Shown: positions 46,093 through 55,830 of the stretch, piece after piece
Layout: each line of letters begins with the position of its first letter
How positions within the stretch are numbered: the first letter of the stretch is position 1
Source of the DNA: Magnolia sinica
Lineage: Eukaryota; Streptophyta; Magnoliopsida; Magnoliales; Magnoliaceae
Direction of reading: 5' to 3'
Length of the DNA stretch: 64,000 bases
Assembly: GCF_029962835.1 (NCBI RefSeq)
Contig: NC_080577.1
Coordinates: forward strand, 8,284,501 to 8,348,500
Notes under the pieces: model-generated
Told to the model about the DNA's origin: nothing
Databases searched by the model: none
What the model saw: the letters and a program-made list of their open reading frames with translations, nothing else
Program-made: the position numbers and the translations under genes

Positions 46093-46847
46093 ATTAATGT
46101 AGATTGTTTTTGTTGGCCTCACACTCATGAAATTCTACAATTGGTGATGCAAAGGTCAAGAAAAATCCCAAAACCATCTGGGATTCATTTCAAGAGGAGG
46201 ATCTCAATCTTGCATCCCAGCTTGTGGCAAGGTTTAATGGTTCAGGGGACATTCAAGAGGTACTCATGTTACTCGATTGCATAGTGATTTATGTCAAATT
46301 AATTGTTGACACTAATGTCTTAAAGTATGCATAGTGATTTATGTCAAATGACATGTTTTTATCATTTTTCAGTTGTTTGCATCTTGAGAACTTGTAGCAG
46401 TTGCCGAGCATTATGTTTCAGTTTATCATAATGTACCAGTGAGCCATAAGTGCTCCTTCTGGTGCAATTTATGTTGTTCATAGGACCCTTTTAAATACAG
46501 TGCAAATGGGAATGTAAAGTTCCCTCTGAGGTTATCTTTGTACTCAAACACTGTGGTTATAGCCATACTTGAGAATACCCCTTTCATTGCACTCAACTGG
46601 TGTTGATTTGGACTTCCAAAAGGGAGATTCCTACCATTTTATACTTTTGGAAACATTTTAAACTCGAAAAGGAAGCATGGAGGAATTTCGGAAAGTATTA
46701 AACCTAGAGGGTCACTAAAATACCCTTCTTGCCTCCTTTGCATGAGTTCCACACATTAATGTTTTTCATATCTCAGTTACAGTATTTTACTTCATGCTCT
46801 GATTTTATTGAGCTTCAGCTGATCTTATTTATTTAGTTATTCCAAGT
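46093..46847. other. MULE-2 middle spacer
   Basis: About 750 bp with no gene recognised. GCATAGTGATTTATGTCAAA is directly repeated at about 46280 and 46329. Confidence 0.5.
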
Positions 46848-47533
46848 GTGAAATTGAGCGGGGCAAACATGAAAATGAGCGGAGGCAAACTAGAAATTAA
46901 GCGGGGCAAACATGAAAATAAGCGGGGCAAATTAGATATTAAGGGGACAAGCATAAAATGGAGCGGGGCAAACTAGAAATTGAGCAGGGCAAGCATGAAA
47001 ATGAGCGGGGCAAACTAGAAATTGAGCGGGGCAAGCATGAAATTAAGCGGGGCAAACTAGGAATTGAGCGGGGCAAGCATGAAAATGAGCGGGGCAAACT
47101 AGGAATTGAGTGGGGCAAACATGAAAATGAGCGGGGCAAACTAGAAATTGAGTGGGGCAAGCATGAAAATGAGCAAGGCAAACTAGGAATTGAGCGGGAC
47201 AAACATGAAAATGAGCGGGGCAAACTAGAAATTAAGCGGGGCAAGCATGAAAATGAGCGGGGCAAACTAGGAATTGAGCGAGGCAAGCATGAAAATGAGC
47301 AGGGTAAACTAGAAATTAAGTGGGGCACGCATGAAAATGAGCACGGCAAACTAGGAATTTAGCGAAGCAAACATGAAAATGAGCGGGGCAAACTAGATAT
47401 TGAGCAGGGCAAGCATGAAAATGAGCAGGACAAACTAGAAAATGAGTGGGGCAAGCATGAAAATGAGTGAGGCAAGCATGCAATTGAGCGGGTCAAACTA
47501 GGAATTGAGCGGGGCAAACATGAAAATGAGCGG
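46848..47533 (+). repeat. 21-bp tandem array B4 (MULE-2, plus orientation, 42-bp period)
   Basis: About 33 units, the cleanest array. Units with CTAG (GGCAAACTAGAAATTGAGC) and with CATG (GGCAAGCATGAAAATGAGC) alternate almost strictly, giving a 42-bp higher-order unit. Frames over it give 14-residue repeats in both strands. Confidence 0.95.
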
Positions 47534-47879
47534 TATAATGATTTCAGGACCAGCAAGATAAACTATATTAGGTTATCTTGCTGGCTAGCATAATGATTTC
47601 AGAACCAGCAAGATAACTCAATATAGTTTTAATCAGCCCTTTTGCAGTTAACTCATCCCTCGAATCAACCCCCCCAAGGCTATCATGATTAGAGAAGGAA
47701 CTCGGACTAAAATGCACATACTTGAAAATTTTCTGCACTCCAAGATTACTGTAAACCGCGTACAATGTATATAACATGAAATGGTACATGAGTGGGACAA
47801 CAATGTACAATGTATATTCAACTATGAATTTAATACTCCATATAATACATTTTTCCAAAATTCCTCACATGCGCTGGAC
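47534..47879. other. Spacer between array B4 and Ulp1-type gene
   Basis: Contains two close copies of AATGATTTCAG followed by ACCAGCAAGATAAC (about 47537 and 47591). No gene. Confidence 0.5.
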
Positions 47880-50700
47880 AAATATCACCTACAGACTAGA
47901 GACAAGCAATCATATGTTATTGACTTCCTCCAATCGACAGTGAATTTTTACATGTCTATTTCCTCCAAGGTGAGACCGCTACACAAAATGTCAATGAATT
48001 CCATTACGAATATGCCATAGTCATAATCATTATCCTACTTTGGCGCAGATTCATCGACTTTGATGGTCCACTTCTTCCCTTCAAGCGTAGTGCTATCTCC
48101 AGTGGCATGGAAGAGAATGGGGATTGCATCAGTCATCTTCTTCATCTTCTGCTTGTACTTCAGCATTAGATTTGTGCATAAGTTATCCACAATAATGATT
48201 TCTTTTACTCTAGGATAGATGACCAGTAAAAACCAATGTGAATTTTCATGATTTATGGGCACATAGACCTATCCATGATTTACAAAATAATATATTAGTC
48301 AAAATATGATGGAACACATAAAAGTAAGAGATGATGTTCTGTGACGAGTGCATTACCCGTTCATAACACCAAATTAATCATTTTGGCATATGGTTTATAT
48401 CCTTGCTTGGCAATTGCGTAGGCCATGTTCAGCTGGCCTATTAGCGAGGCCCGTTCTGATGCCGATTTGGAGGCCCGGTATGCGATTAAAATCGGCAAAC
48501 ACCCCTCAAGGCTTTGCTATTACAAACATGATCAAAGTTCAATACATGTAAGAAAAATAAATTTTTAAACAGTTTAAGGATTGCCGAAATAAACAGTTAC
48601 CATAAAATACGTAGGACAAAACTTGTAATCCTGAGGATATGCTATTGAAAGGTCGTTATGCCTTTTCTCAAGGAACTCGATGTATGTGTCGATAGCCTAA
48701 TCAATAGGATAGTACGATTTAGTCATAGATTAATATAACAATTAATTATATGTCAATCAATGCATATAGAGAATAAATTAGTTATGCTTACCTCGCTATC
48801 AACCTATATATCCTTCATTCATATCGCACTAAACCATTTCCCCATTGCCATGTCCTTATTTACTTCATACCAATCCTCTGCCTCTTTCACCTCATGCGCG
48901 AATAGTATCCTGAAAGGATCCATCTGTAGAGGAAATGGTATTGGAGAAGTAGCAAAAGCTGTTACTTGCTCGGGTTCGGAAACCGCCCCAGGGGTTGTAT
49001 CGAATGCAGAGAGGGACAAGTACGGAGAAATCTTGTAATATGACGGCTTCGATATCCTTTTAGTTCTCCTTTCATAAACAGGATGAGAAGTGGATGTACA
49101 TTACTATACGATTGCACATCCAGACCCCCATGTCCAAGTTCTTTATCTTCAATATCATTTACATCCCCTCTCTTCCTCAACTCCTCACCCTCCTCCTCCA
49201 TCACAAAACGTCTCGTCTATGTATGACTACCTTCCTTCTCCTTATTAAACTCCTCCCTCTCAATCGCTAATCTTTCCTTGTCCTCAAAAAATAAATCCTT
49301 CTCCCTCTTCAATTGGTCTTTCTCTTTTAGTAACGTCTCCCTCTCATCAAACATTGCTTCTTTCTTTCTCATCTCTTCCCTCTCTTTTCTCAATTCGTCC
49401 CTCTCCTTCTTCAATTCCTCTCTCTCCTTCCTCAACTCTTCCCTCTCAATCCGAAATTCCTCCGTAAAAACAACATTCTTCATAATACCCTCCCTCGGTT
49501 CATCTCCCTCCACGCCTTTCTCGTTGTTATCATCTGACTCATCATCCTCCTCATGATCAATCTCATTACCCTCCTCATCATCTTCTTGGGTCACAGTGAG
49601 CTACAAAATGTATAGATGGATATGTAAGAGTAAGGATAACTTTACAATGGTAAAAAAAATTATAGTTCATTTTTCATGACATCTCACTTGGAAACTGTCA
49701 CACACCGAGCGAATGGTATCCGTTTCCCATTCTTGTAGTGTTGGTTCTAATTTCATTACTATTGATGCCCGCAAAAGAACAAAGAGTAATATTAAATAAA
49801 AAAGCGTATACGTCAAGTTAAGCAAAGTAAATGCTGGAGATATATATAAACTTATAACTTTACTCTCGAAAATAGCATGTATTCTGTTGTACTTACAACT
49901 CTTCCAGCCTCGATATTGAATGAAGCGTGGAATTTGATGAGGAACATAAGAAACAACACACTCTTATAGGGCCGATAATATCTCTACTGCCCATACCTGT
50001 TAGAATGAAATTGCACCATGTTAAAAATCTAAAATTAATTATAGAGGGAAAACATATAGAAAATAAAAGCTGTTCTTACTTGTAAAGGAAGGACGCAACC
50101 ACATACAGTGTACCGAGGGGAACTTGATGCGGCAACGGCAGATTCGATTTCTTGCGACATTGTGTAGTATCCTAAACTACCCTAGGGATACCTATAGAAA
50201 TCATCTAGCGAGTCTACCAGGTGAATATAATCTATGTTGTACATGGTTTTCGGTTCGGTTTTCCTCAAAAAGTACTCCACAACTAGAAGTATGGCAACCT
50301 TCACGAAGTCCTCGTGCTTATTGGTGTCAACTAATCTCTCAAACATGTCCATTAGGTACTTCTTTAATACTGGATATTCTTTGAAGTATTTGTCTCTTAA
50401 TGTACTCGTAGTGCAATAATTCTTTGGTACAGTAGGATCTCCAGTCTTCAGACCGGTAATGAGGGCGAAGTCCATCTCGATAAACTGCAATCGCCTCTCC
50501 TTGATCTCAAATAATAGATCACCTTTGTATCTTACAAAAAGAAGGTGAAATAGAGCCCCTATAAATCTAAAGGATGCAACATACAATAGAAACGAGAAAG
50601 GAGATCGCCTAAACAAATTTAGCTGAGTATCATGCTTCTCCACTCCACCCTTCACCTTGTCAAACCACCATATCAATGTACACCTAAATGTTGGGTTGGA
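47880..50700 (-). pseudogene. DUF1985 / coiled-coil / Ulp1-type peptidase gene, decayed
   Basis: A minus-strand, multi-exon gene of the kind carried by some plant MULEs. Exon 1 (about 50700-50082) holds a DUF1985 region (FEIKERRLQFIEMDFALITG, VEYFLRK) ending in a GTAAG donor. Exon 2 (about 49996-49895) reads VWAVEILSAL, a stop, then ECVVSYVPHQIPRF. A further exon (49594-49217 and on) is a Glu/Arg/Lys coiled coil (EREELRKEREELKK). The C-terminal Ulp1-like C48 peptidase has VYVPINHENSHWFLLVIYP (catalytic His-Trp) and IIIVD (Asp side) at 48265-48170. Further on, after a TAG, DNDYDYGIFVMEFID appears where the family has DCG: the catalytic Cys is Tyr. Ulp1 enzymes remove SUMO-like proteins. This copy should be inactive. 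Confidence 0.8.
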
Positions 50701-50847
50701 GATTATGGCAAAATATTCGGCGCCTGCAGAGATTAATTAAAAAATATATCAAACATAAAATTCACAAGATAAATGTAGTGGACAAAATCAGACATAATTG
50801 AAAACAATGTAGCATTTCATTAATTTGAACAAGCTTCATATGAAATA
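50701..50847. other. Spacer upstream of Ulp1-type gene
   Basis: About 150 bp, A/T-rich, a possible promoter area for the minus-strand gene; no element identified. Confidence 0.4.
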
Positions 50848-50997
50848 GAGATAGAAATTGAGCGGGGAAATACCGAAAATTGTGCAAGACAAGCTATCAA
50901 CATAAGCGAGACAAACTATAATTTGATCGGGAAAAACATGAAATTGAGCTGGTCAAACTGGACATTGAGCAAGGCAATCTAGATATTCAATGGGGCA
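50848..50997 (+). repeat. 21-bp tandem array B5 (MULE-2, plus orientation, degenerate)
   Basis: About seven degenerate units (AAATTGAGCGGGGAAATAC, GAAATTGAGCTGGTCAAAC). The last unit ends in GGGGCAAAC directly at the start of the chloroplast-like fragment. Confidence 0.85.
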
Positions 50998-51693
50998 AAC
51001 TACCAAAAATTCAATGTGTAATCTCAGCATTTAACGTGTATTCCTGATTAATCTCATTTTTCAATTATTCAACCATAGCATTTTACCAAGTTCAACATTA
51101 GCCAGATTAGTGAACATTTATATGTTTCGATGCAATAAGAAGATGTTATTGTTGGTTGGTTAATAAATCACATTTTCTTCATGAAATGGGTTGGATTCGT
51201 ATTATTTTGGATACAGCAAAATAATTCTATTAGATGTAATGTACTTATTCGAACTAATAAGTACCTTGTGTCAGAATTGAGAAAGTCTATCCCTCGAATC
51301 TTTAGTATTCTTTTATTTATCACCTGTGTCTACTATTTAGGCAGAATATCGTCACCTATTGTCACTAAGAATCTGAAACAAACCTCAAAAACGGAAGAAA
51401 GGGGGTAAAGTGCAAAAGAAACAGACGTAAAAATAGAAACAACTTCCGAAACGATGGGGACTAAACAGGAACAAGAGGCATCCACAAAAGAAGACCCTTC
51501 CCTTTGTTCGGAAGAAAATATAGATCCAGATAAACTATATGGGAATTAAGGGTTTCAAGAAAATTAGAAGTTGGAAATACTTAAAGAGGATAGAGACCTC
51601 TTCTGGATTGAAAAACCTCTTCTGACTCTTCTTTTCAACTATAAACAATGGAATTGTCCATTGCGATATATAAAAAACAATCACTTTAAGAAA
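50998..51693 (+). pseudogene. ycf1: Nuclear copy of chloroplast ycf1 (Tic214) fragment
   Basis: The translation follows the N-terminal membrane part of plastid Ycf1: [85 protein letters not shown], then the acidic linker ([13 protein letters not shown]) and [20 protein letters not shown]. In chloroplasts this protein belongs to the TIC import complex of the inner envelope. Here it has stops, a small frame break near the MKW start and an internal deletion after DPDK, so it is a dead plastid-to-nucleus transfer. It is enclosed on both sides by 21-bp arrays of MULE-2. Confidence 0.9.
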
Positions 51694-52050
51694 ACATTGA
51701 GCAAGGCAAACAAGAAAATTGATCGAGGGAAACATGAAATTTAACAGGGGAAACATGCAATTCAGTGGGAAAAACATGAAATTCAGCGGGAAAACATGAA
51801 ATTGAGCAGGGCAAACTTGAATTTTAGCGGGGGAAGCATGAAATTGAGCGGGACGAGCTAGAAATTCAGCGGGGCAAACTAGAAATTCAACAGGGCAAAC
51901 TTAAAAATCAGCGAGGCAAACATGAAATTGACTGGGGCAAACATTAAATTGAGTGGGGCAAACTAGAAAATCAGCGAGGCAAACTAGGAAATCAGTGAGG
52001 CAGACATGAAATTGAGTGGGGGAAACATGAAATTCAGCGGGGCAAACTTA
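51694..52050 (+). repeat. 21-bp tandem array B6 (MULE-2, plus orientation)
   Basis: About 17 units (AAATTGAGCAGGGCAAAC, AAATTCAGCGGGGCAAAC, AAATCAGCGAGGCAAAC). It starts within a few bases of the end of the ycf1 fragment. Confidence 0.92.
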
Positions 52051-52500
52051 ACAGATAATTTTATGGCTTGAGCCCAAAAATCTAAACATATGCAATGTTC
52101 AAATGGACCACACCACATGAAAATTTTGAATTGAACTTCTCATGTTGATCATTTCTTAGGGGCCACAGAAGTTTTGGATCAAGCTTATAATTGTGTTTTC
52201 TATTAATCCATGTCTATTTGATCTTATGAATAGGTTTGATAACAAACAAACATCACTGTTGGGCCCACTATGGTTTCAACGATGGAAATCATTATGCCCA
52301 CTATTTCCCGTGGTATGATCCACTTGATCTTTTGATATGCTCCAATTTGGGGCTAATCCGCTAAAATTAGTTGGAAGAACGGATGGACGGCATGGATATA
52401 CTACATACATTTAATGTGGGCCCATCTGAGTTTACTTAGTACAATGGAAGTGTACTGACTAACTCAGTACGCAATCCGATTATGCTTGCTACACCCCACA
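52051..52500. mobile_element. MITE-like segment between arrays
   Basis: Carries the common body (GGCTTGAGCCCAAAAATC, ATGGACCACACCACATG, GGGGCCACAGAAGTTTTGG) and a right end GTTTACTTAGTAC / AACTCAGTACGCAATCCG related to the MITE at 55831. The left terminus is missing. Confidence 0.6.
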
Positions 52501-52606
52501 ATGATGTTTTATTTGTAATACATCATGTTCATCGGATTATGTAATATCCCTCCGTTTTCATCGGATTATGTATACACCAAAACCCCATATGTGGGAGGGA
52601 ACCTAG

Positions 52607-53031
52607 ACATTGAATGGGGCAAACATGAAATTGAATGGGGCAAACATGAAATTCAACGGGGGAAACATTAAATTCAGCGAGGAAAACATGAAATTGATCT
52701 GGGCAAACTTGATTTTCAGCGAGGGAAACATGAAATTCAACAGGGCAAATCATGAAATTCAACAGGGGAAACATGAAATTCAGCAGAAAAAAACTACAAA
52801 TTCAGTGAGGAAAACAGAAAATTCAGCGGAAAAAACTGAAAAATGAGCGGGGCAAACATGAAATTCAGTGGGGCAAACATGAATTTAGCAGGGCAAACTA
52901 TGAATTCAGCGAGGCAAACTAGAAAATCAGTGGGGCAAACATGAAATTGAGCGGGGGAAACATGAAATCAGTGAGGCAAACTAGAAAATTAGCGGGGAAA
53001 ACTAGAAAATCAGTCAGGCAAACTAGAAAAT
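52607..53031 (+). repeat. 21-bp tandem array B7 (MULE-2, plus orientation)
   Basis: About 20 units, from GGGGCAAACATGAAATTGA to variants with CTAGAAAATCAG near the right end. Several units read AAATTCAGC or AAATTCAAC. Confidence 0.92.
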
Positions 53032-53148
53032 CATTACGCCCACTGTTTCCCATGGTATGATCCACTTGATATTTTGATATGCTTCAATTTGGGGCTCAAC
53101 CCCTTAAATTAGATGGAAAAATGGATGGACAGCGTGGATATGCTACAG

Positions 53149-53688
53149 GAAATGAATTGGCTACTCCCCCTGCTACCAGCCAATGGCTGGTGTTCGGTGC
53201 TCTCTGGGCCCCATCATGATGTATGTGTTTCATCCATGCCGTCGATCTATTTTTATAGATCATTTTATGATATTATACAAAAAATGAGGTATATCCTGAT
53301 CTCAATTGGACCACATTACAGGAAACAGTGTTTAATGAACATCGACCATTAAAAACTTTTTGGGGGCCATAAAAGCATTGGATTAAGATGATCTTTGTTT
53401 TTAGCCTTCATCTGGGTCTTTATGACCTAATAAACAGATTAGATTTCAGATAAACAGTACATTGGGCCTCAAGAGGATTTAAATGATGGATATCCAATCA
53501 CTATTGTTTTCCTGCAGTGTAGTACATCTAAGATTTATATCCCTCTTATTTTTTGGATAAAGCCCTAAAATGATCTTTAAAAATGGATGAATGAAATGGA
53601 TGAAACACATACATCATGGTGGGGCCCACAAAGCACCGACCACCAGCCACGGGGATGGTGTCAGGGGGAGTAGCCAATCCGTTTCCTA
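53149..53688. mobile_element. Mutator-type MITE inside MULE-2
   Basis: Inverted ends GGAAATGAATTGGCTACTCC and the complement of GAGTAGCCAATCCGTTTCC, each followed by CACCAGCC and GGGGCCCA blocks. TATGCTACA before it and TATACTACA after it form a 9-bp duplication with one mismatch. It inserted after MULE-2 was in place or into its progenitor. Confidence 0.8.
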
Positions 53689-53859
53689 TACTACATGCAT
53701 TCAATGTGGGCCCAACCGAGTTTAAAATATACCTGTGGTGCATGCTTTCTTCACTGGACCGACCATTTTCAGAAAAAGACAAAATGCTAATAAGGGGGGC
53801 CCACAAAATGGGTTTTTTTGGTCTTTTTCCTGGAAACGGAGTGAGGAAAGGGGGGGAAA
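53689..53859. other. MULE-2 subterminal region, right
   Basis: Short remainder with GGGGGGGCCCACAAAATGGG and a G-rich stretch; no gene. Confidence 0.5.
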
Positions 53860-54038
53860 GCAACGGCAGTGAAAGTAGCAATGAAAAGGGAGAGGAAAAG
53901 CCATAGCAGTGAAAAGGAGGGGTATTTTCATCCTGAAATTCGGTCTCCGCACGTGCAAGTCTAAGTTCGCAAAGTAAGTTTGTATTGTTTCATAAAAACC
54001 GTTGGCTAAAAGGTGGGGTCCACAGTCGCAAATTTCTT
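53860..54038 (-). repeat. MULE-2 right terminal inverted repeat
   Basis: GCAGTGAAAAGGAGGGGTAT, CATCCTGAAATTCGG, TTTGTATTGTTTCATAAAAA, AAAAGGTGGGGTCCACAG and a final GCAAATTTCTT, complementary to the left end. Confidence 0.92.
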
Positions 54039-54047
54039 GCCATTTAC
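54039..54047. repeat. MULE-2 target duplication, right (GCCATTTAC)
   Basis: Exact copy of 38567-38575. Confidence 0.95.
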
Positions 54048-54198
54048 TTTCTAACATTTTCATTATTTTCCACATTGATTAGTTTCCAAAGCTTTCTCAT
54101 GTCCAAATTTAGGATTCATCCTTCCCAAACACACCTAAATGCAGACCACTGTCAATTTTCTTTTTAATCATCCACATTTTCACATATGGGACAAAGTT

Positions 54199-54230
<32 letters not shown>

Positions 54231-54850
54231 ACAACTACGCAATTATGTTCAACCAAGTTAGGTTGACCTGAAAGCTAGACCCGACTTGACTCGATAGTTA
54301 ATTATTATAAATTGACAATATTAGTGTGAGTACTAGATATTTAAATTAGTTAGATCTAATAGAAGTAAATATAAAATGTTACACAAAACCACATTCTTCA
54401 CTTAGTTGATATTGGATGATCCAAAAATAAAATAAAAAATCCCCAACTTGATTATTTTAAATAAAAACCCTTACTCGTGATTCATGAGTCGAGTGACTCA
54501 TGTGATTTTGGGGCCCACCACCAGATCATACACATGCCACATTGGCACATTAACACCAAGCCTAAGTAAAGTCCCCCATAAACAAAGATGTAGCTAATTA
54601 AAGGACGATTTATGTCGATTGAGATATTGAATACTGACATGGCTTCGACCCCAATATGGTTGTGTACTAAGGTAATGGAAACCGCATAAGAAAAAGCATT
54701 GGTGTGAAGGGCCATTCGAGGGAGATCGGACAACAGATTACACATCGGATTCCGTCAATCACATGAAGACAGAAAACGAATTCCACTACCATATTTAAAA
54801 TGTAATTGTCCAAAACAACTTCAACGTTTCTGATCTCCCACTAACATCTT
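54048..54850. other. Intergenic, upstream of CLE gene
   Basis: About 800 bp with a poly-A run of about 25 near 54207-54230. No gene. It may hold regulatory DNA of the CLE gene, but I recognise no element besides the TATA box noted next. Confidence 0.5.
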
Positions 54851-54856
54851 CCTGTC

Positions 54857-54864
54857 TATATATC
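54857..54864 (+). promoter_or_regulatory. Probable TATA box of the CLE gene
   Basis: TATATATC about 95 bp before the chosen ATG, in a context (TGTCTATATATCC) usual for plant promoters. The transcript would start near 54890 and its leader would contain the (GA)n run at 54909-54942. Confidence 0.6.
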
Positions 54865-54907
54865 CTAGCTTGTTAAAACATTCCAAACTCCCTCTTCCAC
54901 CTTTTAA

Positions 54908-54908
<1 letters not shown>

Positions 54909-54942
<34 letters not shown>
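54909..54942 (+). repeat. GA microsatellite in CLE 5' leader
   Basis: About 16 GA units ending eight bases before the ATG at 54951. GA runs in plant 5' leaders and promoters are common targets of BPC-type GAGA-binding factors, which is general knowledge and not shown here. Confidence 0.8.
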
Positions 54943-54945
<3 letters not shown>

Positions 54946-54950
54946 CAGCA

Positions 54951-55172
54951 ATGTTATTAGTGATCATTTTCTTACGCTGCATGGCAATGTCGGAAGCACG
55001 TGGGAGTCGTGAGCTTTCAACCATGCAGTCAGCGGCGGATAGCTTTGATAATGGCGTCGTGTTTGATCGTAGAAGACGTGTTAGGGCCATGATGATGTAT
55101 AAGGACAGTAAGAAGGCCGTTCCCGGTGGACCCGATCCTCAACATCACGAAAACACACCTGCATTGCACTGA
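54951..55172 (+). CDS. CLE signalling-peptide precursor
   Basis: A 73-residue secreted precursor. The ATG at 54951 gives an immediate hydrophobic signal peptide (MLLVIIFLRCMAM). The upstream in-frame ATG at 54870 would put the charged product of the GA run before it, so it is rejected. A variable, Arg-rich middle (DRRRRVR) leads to the 12-residue CLE motif KAVPGGPDPQHH (about residues 54-65), followed by ENTPALH. PGGPDPQHH matches Arabidopsis CLE1-7 type peptides, but positions 1-3 (KAV) replace R-L/V-S. CLE peptides are cut out, hydroxylated and arabinosylated on proline, and bind CLV1/BAM-type receptor kinases to limit stem-cell or root growth. The gene has no intron, as usual. It starts about 0.9 kb right of MULE-2. 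Loss of Arg-1 might lower activity. Confidence 0.85.
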   Translation: MLLVIIFLRCMAMSEARGSRELSTMQSAADSFDNGVVFDRRRRVRAMMMYKDSKKAVPGGPDPQHHENTPALH

Positions 55173-55185
55173 ATTTACGTGTATC

Positions 55186-55345
55186 AACCTTTTTTTTTTT
55201 TTTTAACGTATCCTTTTTTGTTCTTTTTTTCTTTTTTTTTGTTATGTTAGCTTGGTAGTACACGCCCACCGTCAGTTCACACTTCATTGTTAGCCTCCCC
55301 CACTAGGAATCGAAACCAAGATCCCTGTGTTGAACGAGGCATCTT
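55186..55345 (-). mobile_element. tRNA-derived SINE, head truncated
   Basis: On the minus strand: GATGCCTCGTTCAACACAGG, a B-box-like GGTTTCGATTCC (55305-55316), AGTGGGGGAGGCTAAC, then a tail of A-rich runs (plus-strand T runs at 55188-55240). The A-box end is lost. Lies just after the CLE stop codon, so it may serve in its 3' UTR. Confidence 0.5.
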
Positions 55346-55830
55346 TAACGTATCCTAGCTAGTTTTACGTTTTCATGGATATAACTCAGTATGTAAGTTA
55401 GAATTAAAAATATGAGACGTTGCGTGTGGTACACGTGCCAACTTGTCAATTGTGTGAGAAACATGAGCTGTACTTAAGATGGGCTCCACCTGAAGATAAC
55501 CTGGGAAAAATCAGGTGGGACGCTCATCAGGCAAGGCCTCCATGTATACTAAAATGAACGGTTGGCCCTAGTTTACTCTTGTAACTTTCCGTACAGATCA
55601 TCAGGATAACTGTTTGACTTTGAGAAATGATCCAGTGCTCCAATAGCAAAGCAAGTTATGGTGCTCCTTATAGGATCCGTATATTTTGGACGGTCCAATC
55701 AATCAGCGTGGACTACCTATTAGGTCAAGAAGGCATTTTCTAGGCTACCATTAAAATATTATAATTACAAGTTGATCTTACCCATCTGAAAGTTGGCCTT
55801 TCTTTATGGCCATCCATTTTCCGAGCTCTG
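55346..55830. other. Intergenic, nothing recognised
   Basis: About 480 bp without gene or clear repeat. Confidence 0.5.

Larger units (their letters stand above)
38576..54038. mobile_element. MULE-2: large Mutator-like element with transposase, Ulp1-type gene and repeat arrays
   Basis: A 15,463-bp element with a perfect 9-bp duplication and about 160-bp inverted termini shared with MULE-1. From left to right: reversed 21-bp array, MuDR-type transposase (plus strand), two reversed arrays, a transposon-type gene (minus strand), a GC-rich palindrome, a plus array, a DUF1985-Ulp1 gene (minus strand), a plus array, a chloroplast ycf1 fragment, two plus arrays separated by MITE-like sequence, a MITE insertion, and the right terminus. 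MULEs that carry both a transposase and Ulp1-like genes are known from other plants. All genes here have stops or frameshifts, so this copy is not autonomous now. Confidence 0.92.

Noticed and set aside
46939-47362. Open frames of 134-136 codons on both strands
   Set aside because: Both are translations of array B4 with a 14-residue period and have no start context or family.
49278-49556. Ser-rich plus-strand frame
   Set aside because: Antisense of the Glu/Lys/Arg coiled-coil exon of the Ulp1-type gene.
50124-50419. Plus-strand frames over the DUF1985 exon
   Set aside because: Shadows of the minus-strand coding sequence.
54870-54950. Upstream ATG of the CLE frame at 54870
   Set aside because: It would add a charged Glu-Arg run from the GA microsatellite before the signal peptide, blocking secretion.
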